Source: Nageia nagi (lineage: Eukaryota > Pinophyta). From it: a DNA stretch of 64,000 nucleotides. The translations under genes and the position numbers were made by a program. Every line of letters begins with the position of its first letter. Positions within the stretch are counted from its first letter, which is position 1. A model generated the notes under the pieces. The model made no database searches and was not told the DNA's origin. It worked only from the letters and a program-made list of their open reading frames with translations. The stretch is from NCBI GenBank assembly GCA_050084985.1, contig JBITNC010000001.1, positions 44,640,001 through 44,704,000 on the forward strand, in the 5' to 3' direction. Positions 46,483 through 57,540 of the stretch are shown here, piece by piece.

Positions 46483-47641
46483 GTAAGAATATTCTTATTG
46501 ACAACAAAGTAAATAAATAAAATTCAAGATATAACAAACTAACTAGATTGAAAAACCATTAAAGCTTTGGAATAATTTCTCTAACCTTGGGTATGTTTTA
46601 AAGAAATAAAGTGGTTTTCTTAATTGGAATAGATGAACATTCTCAATAAAGTGGTCAACAAAAATGTACAATAACTATCTCCATATGTATATTGATTTAA
46701 AATTTGTATTAAAATCATTAGGTAAGCATAATCAACATCATTTGATAACATAAAATGATATTAGTTGGCATGAACCATTTACCTTACATATTTGGATAGG
46801 CATTATGAGGCTACATGATATTAAAATTGTAAGAGAAACTAATAACATGAATTGAAAAACCAAAATATTCATAAGTTAGTATAACCTTTGGAATTAGCTA
46901 ATATTATACTAAAAAATATTTTCTTGTATTTTTTTGTACTAATTTATGATTCCATATCTATGTGATTCATAAATACAGTTTAATTGTTGAATTATGGACC
47001 TTTTATGTTAGAAATTGCTAATGGCTATGTTATAACTTTTTGAAAAAAAGTAGTGGTCTACACTTATGTGGAGTTTCAACTTTTGTATGAATAAGTATAT
47101 GAACCCTTATGTTCTTTCTCTTGATGATTTCCTGATGAATGCCTATGTTGGACATGATGATTGGATTTAAGAAAATGTGTAGATGTTGAAATTATGTTGT
47201 AAAGATTTGATAGCTTGGGTTAGTTGTTTAAACATCCATGAAGAGGCTATTCCTATCTTTTTTTTGTATGATTAAAAATCACTTGATAGTATTTTATGGA
47301 AATAGTAAAGCCTTATACTTTAATAATGCAAAGTTATTCTATTTTTGAAGGAATATATGGATACACTATGATAAAGTTTGATGCGAATGACAATTAGGTT
47401 GATTGGATCATTCTAACATTTATTGTAGTAGTATATAAAATGATATATAATCAATATAAAAATATGGGATCTCAATAGTCATTACTTAGCAATAAAGTAT
47501 GGTATGATGAAACACATAAATAATTTCATTCATAATTCTATTTCAATTATTACTATGATCAAATGCAAGAAGATAAAGTTCATACAAATATTCAGCCTCT
47601 GTCATCAACCTCCATATTACATAATATAAATATTTCATTAG
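46483..47641. other. AT-rich spacer
   Basis: Between two LTR elements, with no open frame above background and no repeat recognised. Confidence 0.6.
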
Positions 47642-47646
47642 AATAT

Positions 47647-47911
47647 TCTTAAGATCTTAATAGATCATTATTGAATTATGTCTTACTCCTTCAAAAATAT
47701 AGTAATTCTACACTAATGGATCGCTTGCACCGCTTTGAGGGGGCACCTCCTTGAGAATCACTTCTCACATAAAACTCAACTCATTCTTCTTCCTTCATAA
47801 TAGTAGGGAAACCCCCTATAAATAAATTTTACAACATAAGTAACCCAATGCATAGTGCATATGGGACTAAACACAAGTACTATTCGTAATACATGTTATG
47901 GGGTCATAACA
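47647..47911 (-). repeat. 3' LTR of the 2.4-kb element
   Basis: 265 bp. It shares TTGAATTATG, the GGGGGCACCTCCTTGAGAAT block and ACATGTTATGGG with the right LTR. Confidence 0.82.
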
Positions 47912-48107
47912 TTACCAACCCCTTAAGGAAGCTTTATCTACACATTACTATGTTGCTGTGTTGAATAGTCCTATTGTGGGTGCTTGAAGAAAACATAGGA
48001 CCTGAGATCATCCATAGTGATAGAAGTTAAGGAATATCCTCACACTCTACAACCTGATCCATGAGACTAGAAGAAACTGGCTCCACTAAATCCTTGTCTA
48101 ATGTCTC

Positions 48108-49243
48108 CTAAATAAGTGTCAATCCCTTTGTAAATGTATCCTTAAGTTTGGATAATGTTTCTTGAAAATATTGAAAGTTATTCTCATATATATTCTCCTC
48201 CTTGGGTGCTATAACAACTTTATTTTGAGAGGAAAACATGTCTTCTATAAGATTGGTAAGACAATAGGCATCATACCAAGTTTTGAGATTCCACATGGTA
48301 ACATAAGGCTTAATGTCTTTGTGTAATCCTTGAATGAAGCAATATTTGTATGTGTCCACATGAAATCCATTAAAAACATAAAAATTGGTAAATTAAATGT
48401 GATAGTGTTTCACTGAGAATGTTTAATGAATACAATACATGTAAGCTATTTTTTTTTTCATGACTCTATATTTTAAGCTATTTTTGAGACAACTTCACTA
48501 TTTTAAATCTAAAATGGTCAATATAGCTTCAAAAATTTTGAAATATTTTTTTGAGTACTCTTAAGACACATATCTGGAAACCCCTTCAATATTTTGAGCT
48601 AACTCACCAAGATGAAAAAAATGTTGTTATTTACTTTTCCTCTTTTTTCATAATTCTTGATCTAGGGGTTTTAGTAATTTCCACACAAATCAATCAATAC
48701 TACTCAAAATGATCTAAATTTTTTAATAAATGTGTATCACATGCATATAAATATTCCCTCTAAAAATAAAAATCCAATTACATTTATTTCATCCTAAAAT
48801 ATGAATTTAGTAAAAATCCTAAAATGCCAATAACTCCCAAAATATAATTCCAACAGACCTAAAATTTGGACTGAATGTGGATGATGATATTTTCAAAAAA
48901 CCAACCAAAGGGTTTTAAAATATTCCTCTATATGCATAAATAGTAAGCATTTTTATTTTTTAACTCTTCAAATTCTTCAAAAACCCATCAATTTCTCCAA
49001 ATCCTCCATCCACAAGCCCCCTTGCAAATCGGATCCAACTGCCCTTGCCACTTGCTTCATGGGATCTATCTCCAAATTCCCATGACAACCTTGAATCCTC
49101 TTGGTATGTCTTATACCAATGAAACTACTACACATGTGTTCTCTTCTCGAATCTGCTTTCACTCTTGGGCTTCTACTTCGAATCTCCCATGAATCTACTA
49201 GAAAGACAAAATGGGCCTGCACTACACAAATTTTCCCATACAA
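48108..49243 (-). pseudogene. Gag-like fragment inside the 2.4-kb element
   Basis: The minus-strand frame 48359-48108 (83 codons) reads KYCFIQGLHKDIKPYVTMWN, then YDAYCLTNLIEDMFSS. This follows the retrotransposon-gag pattern F..GL...I...V....P.T...A...A...E. A second frame nearer the primer site (49243-48977, 88 codons, MYGKICVVQAHFVFLVDS...) resembles nothing I know. It could be a broken gag N-terminus or 5' leader. No protease, RT or integrase is present. Confidence 0.55.
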
Positions 49244-49348
49244 CCAAAACTATTCAATACTTCAAAATCATACAAAACCTTTCAACATAGAAAACCACTC
49301 ATAGATAATAAAAACCACTTGCATTAGTAACAAAACTGCCCACAAGAG

Positions 49349-49362
49349 CTAACTGATACCAA
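49349..49362 (-). other. Primer-binding site of the 2.4-kb element
   Basis: TGGTATCAGTTAGC-type sequence on the minus strand, two bases inside the LTR end. It matches the first eight bases of the usual Met-tRNA primer site TGGTATCAGAGCC. Confidence 0.65.
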
Positions 49363-49363
49363 A

Positions 49364-50044
49364 TGTTAAGATGCTAATAGATCATAATTGAATTATGGCT
49401 TGCTCCTACAAAAAGACACTAATTCTAAACTAATAGATTGCTTGCACCACTTCGAGGGGGGCACCTCCTTGAGAATAATTTCTCGCATAAAAATCAACTC
49501 ATTATTCTTCCTTTATAATAATAGGTAATGTAATATTGTGTAATATTTCTCTTTAATGTAAATTCACTTAATGCTTAAAGTATATTTAGATCTTTAAAGC
49601 ATTAAAAGAATAAATATAGAAATATCTTTAACCTTACCCTTGGGTTAAAGGGAGATTAAAGAGTGGGTTTTCATCTTATAAAAAGAGAGGTACTCCCTCT
49701 CATTCTGTATAGTAGGAGCATGGTAATGCTTGTATTCTAGAGTTGTAGGAATGCTCTTGTAAGAGATTTGTAGAAGAATTCTTGAGAATTTGTAGGAGAG
49801 TTATCTTGTGAAAAGTAATAGAATGATGGTTCAAAGTGGATGTACTCCCAAGAGATGGAGGAACCACTATACATGGTGTGTTATCTTTTGTGTGATTATT
49901 TCTTACTTTGCTAGATGGATGAATGTTAGATTTGTTGGAGAAACTTCAAGGAGATCTTAGTTTATGGAATATTTTAATTCCATCATAGTGCATATGGGAC
50001 TAAACATAAGTACTATTTCTAATACATGTTATGGGAACATAACA
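49364..50044 (-). repeat. 5' LTR of the 2.4-kb element, interrupted by a solo LTR
   Basis: 681 bp. The outer blocks (49364-49528 and 49986-50044) match the 265-bp left LTR. The middle 457 bp do not, and are described separately. Confidence 0.82.
49529..49985 (+). repeat. Diverged solo LTR related to the 51.8-kb copia LTR
   Basis: Runs from TGTAATATTG to TTCCATCA. It has a TATAAAAAGAGAGG box and the block GGATGTACTCC...GGAGGAACCAC...GTTATCTTT, which also occurs in the same order in the LTRs at 51842 and 59889. No matching flanking duplication is visible (GGTAA and TAGTG), and about 40 bp of host LTR were lost at the site. Confidence 0.6.
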
Positions 50045-50049
50045 AATAT

Positions 50050-51841
50050 ACTCCATGGTTTACACCTCACTCAATAATTTTTTTCTGATATTTATAGATC
50101 TCCTGTATTGTGGGCTTGATCTATCTCCTACAAGGAAAGCATGTACCCCTTTTTCAAATTTAATCGAGCCCAAGTATATTCCTATGTTCATTGTAATCCA
50201 TGAGACTACACTTTGAAGAGATATTTTATCAAATAATACACAAGACTTCTATATGTTCCTAAATTCAACATACAGGTCTAGCAGAGCAATCATGCCCATA
50301 AGAAGTGACTTAAATCCACTTTTGAAGAGTCTATGATGTATGCATAAATTGTGTTGCAATTTGGTGAATGTTTTGAGGATGCAGGGAAGGGATGAATTGA
50401 TCCATTGAACTACTATTGTAATTTATTTCATATGAAAATCAGTGTCCTAGCCATTTCAACATATCCATTATGAGTAAATCTTATGCACATGGAAGTCTAT
50501 TCAATATAAAATTTTGACCATATCCTATAATTATTATTGTACATGAGGCCATAATTCATTTAGGCATTTTGAAATAATTCAGAATCCTTCTCTAAGCAAA
50601 CTCATTTTTCATACATGTCTTTTAGGAATCAAAGACATGTTGAAGGCTATTGCATTCGTTTATCGCCATTCTCAACAAAGTTGTAAGAGAGTGGTATTTA
50701 TATCAATTAAAGATTATAATTTCAGTGGGTATCCAAGAGATTATTTGATTGTAAAGAAAAAAATGCAGGCACACAAAATATTATCACTTCCAAGTGAGGC
50801 CATGGCATTTCCAAGGCCATTTATCCTTCCTATGTTAATATATAAATTCAATTACCAATAGTAAATGACATGTGAAGAGGATTTATTCCAATCTTAAGCT
50901 TTAACAAGATGCATGCAATAAACATAATCAACATATCTTCAATATAACCTTATTAGAATTATTTCCAAAACCTTTCTTTAATACCCTTGGTTGTAAATCA
51001 ATTCATAAAACTTCATATATCTAAATAATAATGCATCAGTTAGGGATTAAGCAAAATGCAAAGCAGGAAGAAGAGGGACATGGCTTACTTTTCCTCTAGT
51101 GAAAAATGTTATAATATGAATTTTCTGAAAAGGACCTAGAATTCAATGTGGAATAATATATAAAATAATTGTGGGCATGCAAAATGTGGAAGAATACACA
51201 AGGTAATAGGGTCTTCAACAACTTACCATAATGGTTAAAGACTAGTGGAAACATTGTTGTTCTTCTACAATAATTGATGAAGACTTGGTTTATCGAGGAA
51301 TTTCCCTTATATATCAGTATCATGATTATGTTTTAAGTTTAGGGTTCTCTCTCTTTTAGATTTTTTACTTTACAAGAAGCCCCATGTGTATATAAATAAA
51401 GTCTTTGCATCTATGTGCATATAAATATAATCTCTATGCATATATAAATAAAGTTTGTTTGTATATTGTAATAAATCCCTACGAAGAATTTGAGATTTTA
51501 TTGGTTTGAATTATTTATTATATCAATATATTATGTGTAGACCCAAAAATGAGTAATTAATGAATAAGTACACAAATAAATAAATGGTATATAAATACAA
51601 TGTTTATACTCAAATATCAGATTATAACAAATATATATGAAACATATAAACCTAATACAGAGTGGGCCTGTAGCCAAGTTGTGTACAATCCTCGAAATAG
51701 AACAATAATGAATCTTTGGAGGACTATGAGTGGACTTCAGATGAGCTCATAATAAATGTTATCTAGAATGGTCTTAAGAGTCATTTCCTAAAATATGGAC
51801 CTCCCAATCTATAGAGTGCACACTGTTGGTAGCGTAGGAGA
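50050..51841. other. AT-rich spacer
   Basis: No assignable gene. The frame at 50637-50861 (plus, 74 codons) resembles no family. Local short repeats of ATATAAATA with CTATGCA occur near 51390-51450. Confidence 0.6.
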
Positions 51842-52339
51842 TGTTGGAATGTATAATGCATTATTGTAAAGGTTTTGTAATAATCTTCTATGTAAGTTTA
51901 CTAATACTTAAAGGTATCATTTGATACCTTAAGTATTTAAGTGAATAAGATAATGTAACTTGTCCTACACTCCATGTCATGAGCATGCCCCTTGGGTAAA
52001 AGGATGTGCATGTCATGCTTTTGTACATTGGATAAAAGGGTGATCTAAAGAGGGATTTTGGCCTATAAATAGAAGGCTCCCTCTTTGTGATCACACACCA
52101 ATTTGTGGAGTATAGTTAAGCTAGTGGATAGTGTTTAGAAGTTGAGTTTAGAAAGATTGTAAGAGTTCATATTTGTTAATAAGTGAGATCTAGTTAGTGG
52201 ATGTACTCCTAGTTGGAGGAACCACTTACATCTTGAGTTATCTTTATAAGATTATCTATGCTTGAGTTTTGATGTTAGAGTGAGCTTTCATATGATCTTG
52301 GTAGTTTAGGATTGTATTCTTTAAGGTTCAATCCCTTCA
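51842..52339 (+). repeat. 5' LTR of the 8.5-kb copia element
   Basis: 498 bp, with a TATA-like CTATAAATAGAAGG at about 52063-52076 and GTGATCACACACC downstream. It matches 59889-60386. Confidence 0.93.
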
Positions 52340-52355
52340 TTTGGTATTATATCCA
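52340..52355 (+). other. Primer-binding-site-like sequence
   Basis: TTTGGTATTATATCC directly after the 5' LTR resembles the Met-tRNA primer site TGGTATCAGAGCC, with several mismatches. The position supports the LTR boundary. Confidence 0.5.
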
Positions 52356-52723
52356 AGTGTGGAAGCTCTTTTTCAACATCTTGAAGGTCTTCATTCCTCA
52401 TCATACACTCCATTGTGAGGTAAAAGTGCTTCAAAGGTATAACCTCCTTCTTCTTTTTATTTTTGGATTACTAAGATATCTTGTGTTATGTTAGTCCTTT
52501 TTTAATGGTAAATTTTACCTAAAGTAGAAATATATTATGATGCAAACTTTTTGCTTATACTAATATATCTTATTGTTAGTTGTAATTTTAAAATTGCCTA
52601 TTATATTGTTATAATTTTGCATATCTTTAATTTGGAAATTTTATTTTGCATATCAAAAAAACTAAGTAAAAAAAGATGTATACTACATTTTTTTTCTTTC
52701 AAAAATTATATGGAAATTATATA

Positions 52724-52761
<38 letters not shown>

Positions 52762-55289
52762 TGAAAGAATGTAAAATATATATATTTGAATTTTAGATAT
52801 GTATATTTAAAAAAAAAATCCAACTATAAAGGAGGAGGGGTGCTTCTATAGTATGAAGGTGTACCTTAAATCAAAACATATAATATTCAAAATAATATAA
52901 AGTTTTATGTTTAATGAAAAAAAAAGTTTGGGATATTTTTTTTGTTTGGAGGGGAGGTTTGCCTCCTACTAGCTGACCAAACCCCACCCATCTCATCCTT
53001 CGTGGTGGCTTCACCTTACCTCTCACGGCTAGCTTAGTGGCTCACAATGTGTCTTCTCTATTGGATGCTATGGATAATAGGATTCCAACCTATTTGAGCC
53101 TCTTTGGTTGGCTATGACCTTTGCCAGCCTATGGTCTACCTCCTCACATGGTCTGCCTCTTGCATAACCCCTTATGCATTGTTGGCACCCTTCATTTTCT
53201 TTTTGAAAGAGGACTTGCTAGATGTAGAATTGAAATGGCTTCGAGGGCCTATGAGGAAACAAAGGCTATTCTATTATCAAAAAGGGGAAGGCCCATGCAA
53301 CCATTATCATTAGCCATTGCAGTAAACCCTTGTATTTGTTAATAAGGCCCTCTTGCCACTCATGCCCTCGCATCATAAATCACCTCCTTCACACAGATTC
53401 CCTCCTCTAAGATTCATGCATGCTTAGAAAATGATGGGAAAGGTGTATTTGATTTGCTTGCATGACCCATTCATCATGGCCCTTGCTATTCCCTCTACTT
53501 GACCTCACTCCTCTCTACCCTCTTTTACTTGCACCATATCCCTTCCCTCCATGCATGGCTTGCACAGTGAGATGCCACTTTCCTTCTTGTCTGTCCCTCC
53601 CTCTCTTTTTTATGGTTGCTTACAAGATAACTTAGTCATCATTTACCTTCTGCCCACTTTAAATGTTTGAAGTAGAGTAGAGGTAAAGTTTTCTTCCAGG
53701 AGGCTAATAATTTTTCTACATTTAATTTTGTCATCATGGTAATTTTTTGTTGAAGGATTTTTTATAACAAAAAAAAATAGAAAAGGGAAATGAATATTTA
53801 AGAAAAGGAAACAGTTTTTTACGTAGGTATCTTTTTTTTTTTTGGAGATTTTTTTTTCAATGCCTAGAAGTTTTTTTTTTGTAGTAATGCAATTTTTAAA
53901 CATTATCATTATTTACTAGGTGCTAAAAATTAAATTGTATTTCTTCTAAAATTAGATAATTCCTTTTAAACTTAATGGTTAAAGATATTTTTTTACCTTA
54001 ATGATAGTATGAATATTTACTGAGGTAAAAATATCTTTAAGGTTGTAAAATAATTTTTAAAATCTAAAAATTTTTAGATTGGCATTTTACTTTGGTAAAA
54101 AATGCAATTTTTTTTTACCTATTGAAATTAAGATACTAGTGCAAATTCTTAGCATTTTTCTCTCTCTCCTTAGTCAAAATTATTTTCTAGGGTAACCTAA
54201 TAATGCAATTTTTTTAGTTAGGTTACTTAAAATTGCAAGCAATAAAATTTTAAGATCTTTTATTGCTTGGATATTTTTACTTAAAATTTCAAGTTATGGG
54301 AATGATGCATAGAATATTTGATGCCTTTATAATGCAAAATAATGGATATTTATTACTTTTCTAAAGTATGTATTCCTTATGCAAAGCTAAGAATGCACTT
54401 GTGCAAATTATAGACTTATGTAAAGATGTCCTTTAGGGGTTAGTAAACAAAACCCATTGGACTCTTAAGTTTCAAATTATTAATGGATGATATTTTACTT
54501 ATATTTTTTTACTTTATGTTTAGCTCTTTGATTTATTTGCTTATGCAAATAAAAAACATAAACATTGATATGAGAAACCTCCTAAAATGAACACAGTTGC
54601 ATGTACATTCTGCAACATGACTTATTTGGGGATGCATGAGGTGAGGACAACTGGAATGGAGCCTTTAAGTTCGATGATCCAAGGGGTGAAAAGTCTATAC
54701 TTCTCAATTTCTCCTAAGTCTTCTATTGGTCTGGAAATAACTCCAATAGGTGGATAGGCATGTGTGTAGTGATACCACATGTTCGTACGTTCATTTAAGA
54801 ATTATCTTGATAACCTAGGAGGACTACTTGAAACCTAATCAAGATTAATAATTTGACCAATCCAATATATGTTATAACTTTGAAAATAGTAGGTACTTCT
54901 CCTTGTGAGAGTATAATATTGAACAAGGTGAACCAATTGAAGATTGGTAGTACTTGGGATCCTCTTATGTGGGCATCCATGTGAAAGCTTAATTTTAAAG
55001 AAGAAAATAAGCCTTATTAATGTCACTCTACATCTACGGTTCTTAGTGATTACAAAAGCATTTAAGTACATGGGATGTATATTTAAGTTGTAAAATATTT
55101 GCATTTATGAATCAAATCAAGCATATCTTTTTTAATTAGATGTAACATGTAAAAATTAACATATAATATTATTTATTGAGCCACATGTTTATTATTTTTT
55201 ACATTCTTATGTTGCAAATGGAAGAATTCTTTTTGCCCAAACACATTTTTTATGGTTGCAACTTTAGGATTTTGGAACCTTGAATGAGA
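52356..55289. other. Long leader of the 8.5-kb copia element, possibly with a nested segment
   Basis: About 2.9 kb without recognisable coding. It includes an inverted repeat around a (TA)n tract at 52695-52768, a less AT-rich stretch at about 52950-53640 unlike the rest (frames at 53104-53313 and 53121-53342, no family), poly-T runs at 53820-53880, and AT-rich DNA to the gag start. Part of it may be an older insertion. Confidence 0.5.
52695..52768. repeat. Inverted repeat around a (TA)n microsatellite
   Basis: Arms TCTTTCAAAAATTATAT (52695-52711) and its exact complement (52752-52768) flank a TA-rich core. It could fold into a hairpin. Confidence 0.85.
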
Positions 55290-56196
55290 GTTGAGTTGTA
55301 GGAAAGGAAGCTTTGGCAAATAGTGAATGAGAACCTTGTATTTCCTATAGATGAGAAGACATTATAGGCTTACAACATGAAGAATGAGTTGGCAACCTCC
55401 ATGATCTTTCATACAATTTTAGATTATGTGCTCTTGATGATTTTCTCTTCAACTTTAGCAAAAAATACTTAAGATAAAATTAAAGTAAATCTACGTTGGT
55501 TCAGAGTTTTTAAGAAGGTTTATCATTCATCAAAAGTTACTTCAATCTCGTCAAGGAGAAGATTAGAATTTGGCTATCTACTTGAATAAAATCATTGATC
55601 TTAGGACCCAACTTGTTGCTTATGGGTGTAATTGGATCAATGATGAGTTCATGGTCTTTATAATTATCCAAATCCTTTCTTCAAAATTTGGTAACTTTGT
55701 GTTGGTTATGGAAATAAGCTTTAATGATGAAGAAGAAGTCTTCTCCTTTGAGAACCTTTTTAGGTTCCTTTTGAAGCATGAGGAAATCCTTAAAAAAAAG
55801 ATGTTGATTTCTTCTCTTAAGGAGAATAACATTGCTCTTGGAGCAACCAAAATTCTTTTTAAGAAGTTTAACCATCAAACGAAATATTATCCTTCTTCCT
55901 CCAAAAGGTTTGAGAAAAGAGGTAATGGCAATAACAACAGCAAGAATAATGGCAACATCGATAATAATAGGAACAATAATAATAATAGTAGGAATAATAA
56001 TAACAATAACCACTTCAAGCAAAGAGATGAAAAAGGCAAAGAAAATAATCCATATCCTAAGGAAAAGTTTGATGGTAATTATAACTATTATGGCATCCAA
56101 ACTCATAAAAAAGTTGATTGCTACAAAAAGAAAAGAGAGGAAAAGAATAAAGATAATGGAAATGTAAAGAATTTCAAAAGAAAGAAGAATATTTAA
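55290..56196 (+). pseudogene. Copia gag with Asn-rich tract
   Basis: The start lies upstream of the open frame: ERKLWQIVNENLVFPID and NMKNELATSMIFHTILDY can be read at about 55300-55420 with frame changes. The open frame 55570-56196 (208 codons) contains the UBN2 core (LNKIIDLRTQLVAYGCNWIN). After it comes a tract of about 45 residues made mostly of Asn with Gly, Arg and Ser, then a decayed zinc knuckle (YNYYGIQTHKKVDC, where the family has CxxC at the start). The Asn tract corresponds to an AAT/AAC microsatellite-like run at 55920-56010. The frame is otherwise open. Confidence 0.82.
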
Positions 56197-57540
56197 GCTA
56201 TTTTTGCTATGATGCTCTACTCCATGTCTCACACTTTTTCATCTGATTGAATTATTGACTCTAGTTGCATTAATCATCTATACTTTGAAAAGGATAAGTT
56301 TGAGAACTTTCATAAGTATAGAAAAGATGCATTTGTGATAGGTGATAACTCTATCCTTGAAGTCTAAGGCATTAGAAATATGTTGATTCATAGGAAGGTT
56401 TTTGAAAATGTGCTCTATGTTCCTAAGATTAAGATGAACCTTCTCTCTATGATTCAAATTGCAAGAAAAAGGTACTTGTTTGAGTTCAACTCTCAATCTT
56501 GGTGCATGAAGAAAGAACTTGCCACTTTGATTAAAGGATTAGTGAAAGATGATCTTTACATTATGGATCAAGTTCCATCAAAGATGTGTCTTGCTACAAG
56601 TGTGTGTTCTAGAGGTAATTTTTGGCATAAACATTTACAGAAATTTAACCATAAGAGTATTCAAATCATGAAAGACTAAGAACTTGTGAAAGGTTTTCCT
56701 TCTATTTCATCTTCAATTAGTCTATGTGAGAAGTGCATCCTATGCAAGATACGTAGGCAAAAGTTTGAAAAATATAAGGTAATAAGAGCATCTCAACCTT
56801 TTCAACTTATGCATTTAGATTTGATGGGTCCATTTCAGACTAAGTCACTTGAAGGAGTATCTTACATCTTGACCTTTATTGATGACTTTAGCAAGATGAC
56901 CTTTAGGTATCTACTTGAGCACAAGAATCAAATCTATGAGAGTTTTAAAGTTTTTAAGGCCTTTATTGAGAATCAAACTAATCTTAAAATTAAGATATTG
57001 AGATCAAATAATGGAGGAGAATATGACAACAATGAGTTTAATGAATATTATGCTAAGTATAGAATCAAGAGGTAGTTTATGATTCCTTACACTTCTTAGT
57101 AGAATGGTGTTATATATATAAAAAAAGGATAATTATGGAGATGGCTAGATGCATGCTAAGTAATCTTTCTAGTTTCTTATAGGGTGAAGCTATGAGCACT
57201 ACTATTTACACCTTGAATAGGTGTCCCATAAAATTTATTTAAGGTAAAAATCTTTTTTAAGCATGGTCAAGAAGAACACCTAACATTTATCACCTTATGA
57301 TGTTTGGTTGTGAATCATACTTCTACATTATTTCTGAGAAAAGGAAGAAGTTAGACAAAAGGGTTAAAAATGCATCTTTATGGGTTAATGATAATCAACA
57401 TAGAGGCTACAGGCTCTACTCTCTATCCTATAAAGCCATGTTTATTTTAAAGAATGTAAAGTTCAATGAACTTTTTGAAGAATCTGCTTATAATGAAGAT
57501 GTTGATGATCCAAAGAACTCTTTAGTTACATCTAGCTAGT
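56197..57540 (+). pseudogene. Copia protease remnant and integrase
   Basis: The protease is seen at about 56245-56400 (IIDSSCINHLYFEKDKFENF, the DSGAT site reduced to DSSCI). 56380-56679 is the pre-integrase region (VFENVLYVPKIKMNLLSMIQ, FWHKHLQKFNHKSIQIMKD). 56686-57075 contains CEKCILCKI (zinc pair), LMHLDLMGPF (first catalytic Asp), YILTFIDDFSKMTFRYL and KILRSNNGGEYD, where the second catalytic Asp of SDNGGEY has become Asn. The Glu block (QNGV.E) at about 57090-57130 is wrecked. 57297-57539 is the integrase tail (FGCESYFYI, NDNQHRGYRLYSLSYKAMFI). Inactive. Confidence 0.88.

Larger units (their letters stand above)
47642..50049 (-). mobile_element. 2.4-kb LTR element with little coding capacity and target duplication
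   Basis: Element 47647-50044 is flanked by the perfect 5-bp repeat AATAT (47642-47646 and 50045-50049). The right LTR (49364-50044) reads TGTTAAG...ATAACA. The left LTR (47647-47911) is shorter, and its first dinucleotide is TC. On the minus strand the Met-tRNA-type primer site follows the right LTR, and a purine-rich tract (AAGGGGTTGGTAA) precedes the left one. The internal part is about 1.45 kb and holds only a short gag-like frame, so the element is non-autonomous or internally deleted. The right LTR is larger because a solo LTR sits inside it. Confidence 0.82.

Noticed and set aside
55681-56232. 183-codon minus-strand ORF that looks like a membrane protein
   Set aside because: It is the shadow of copia gag. 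The Ile/Val-rich stretch is the complement of the Asn-codon tract.
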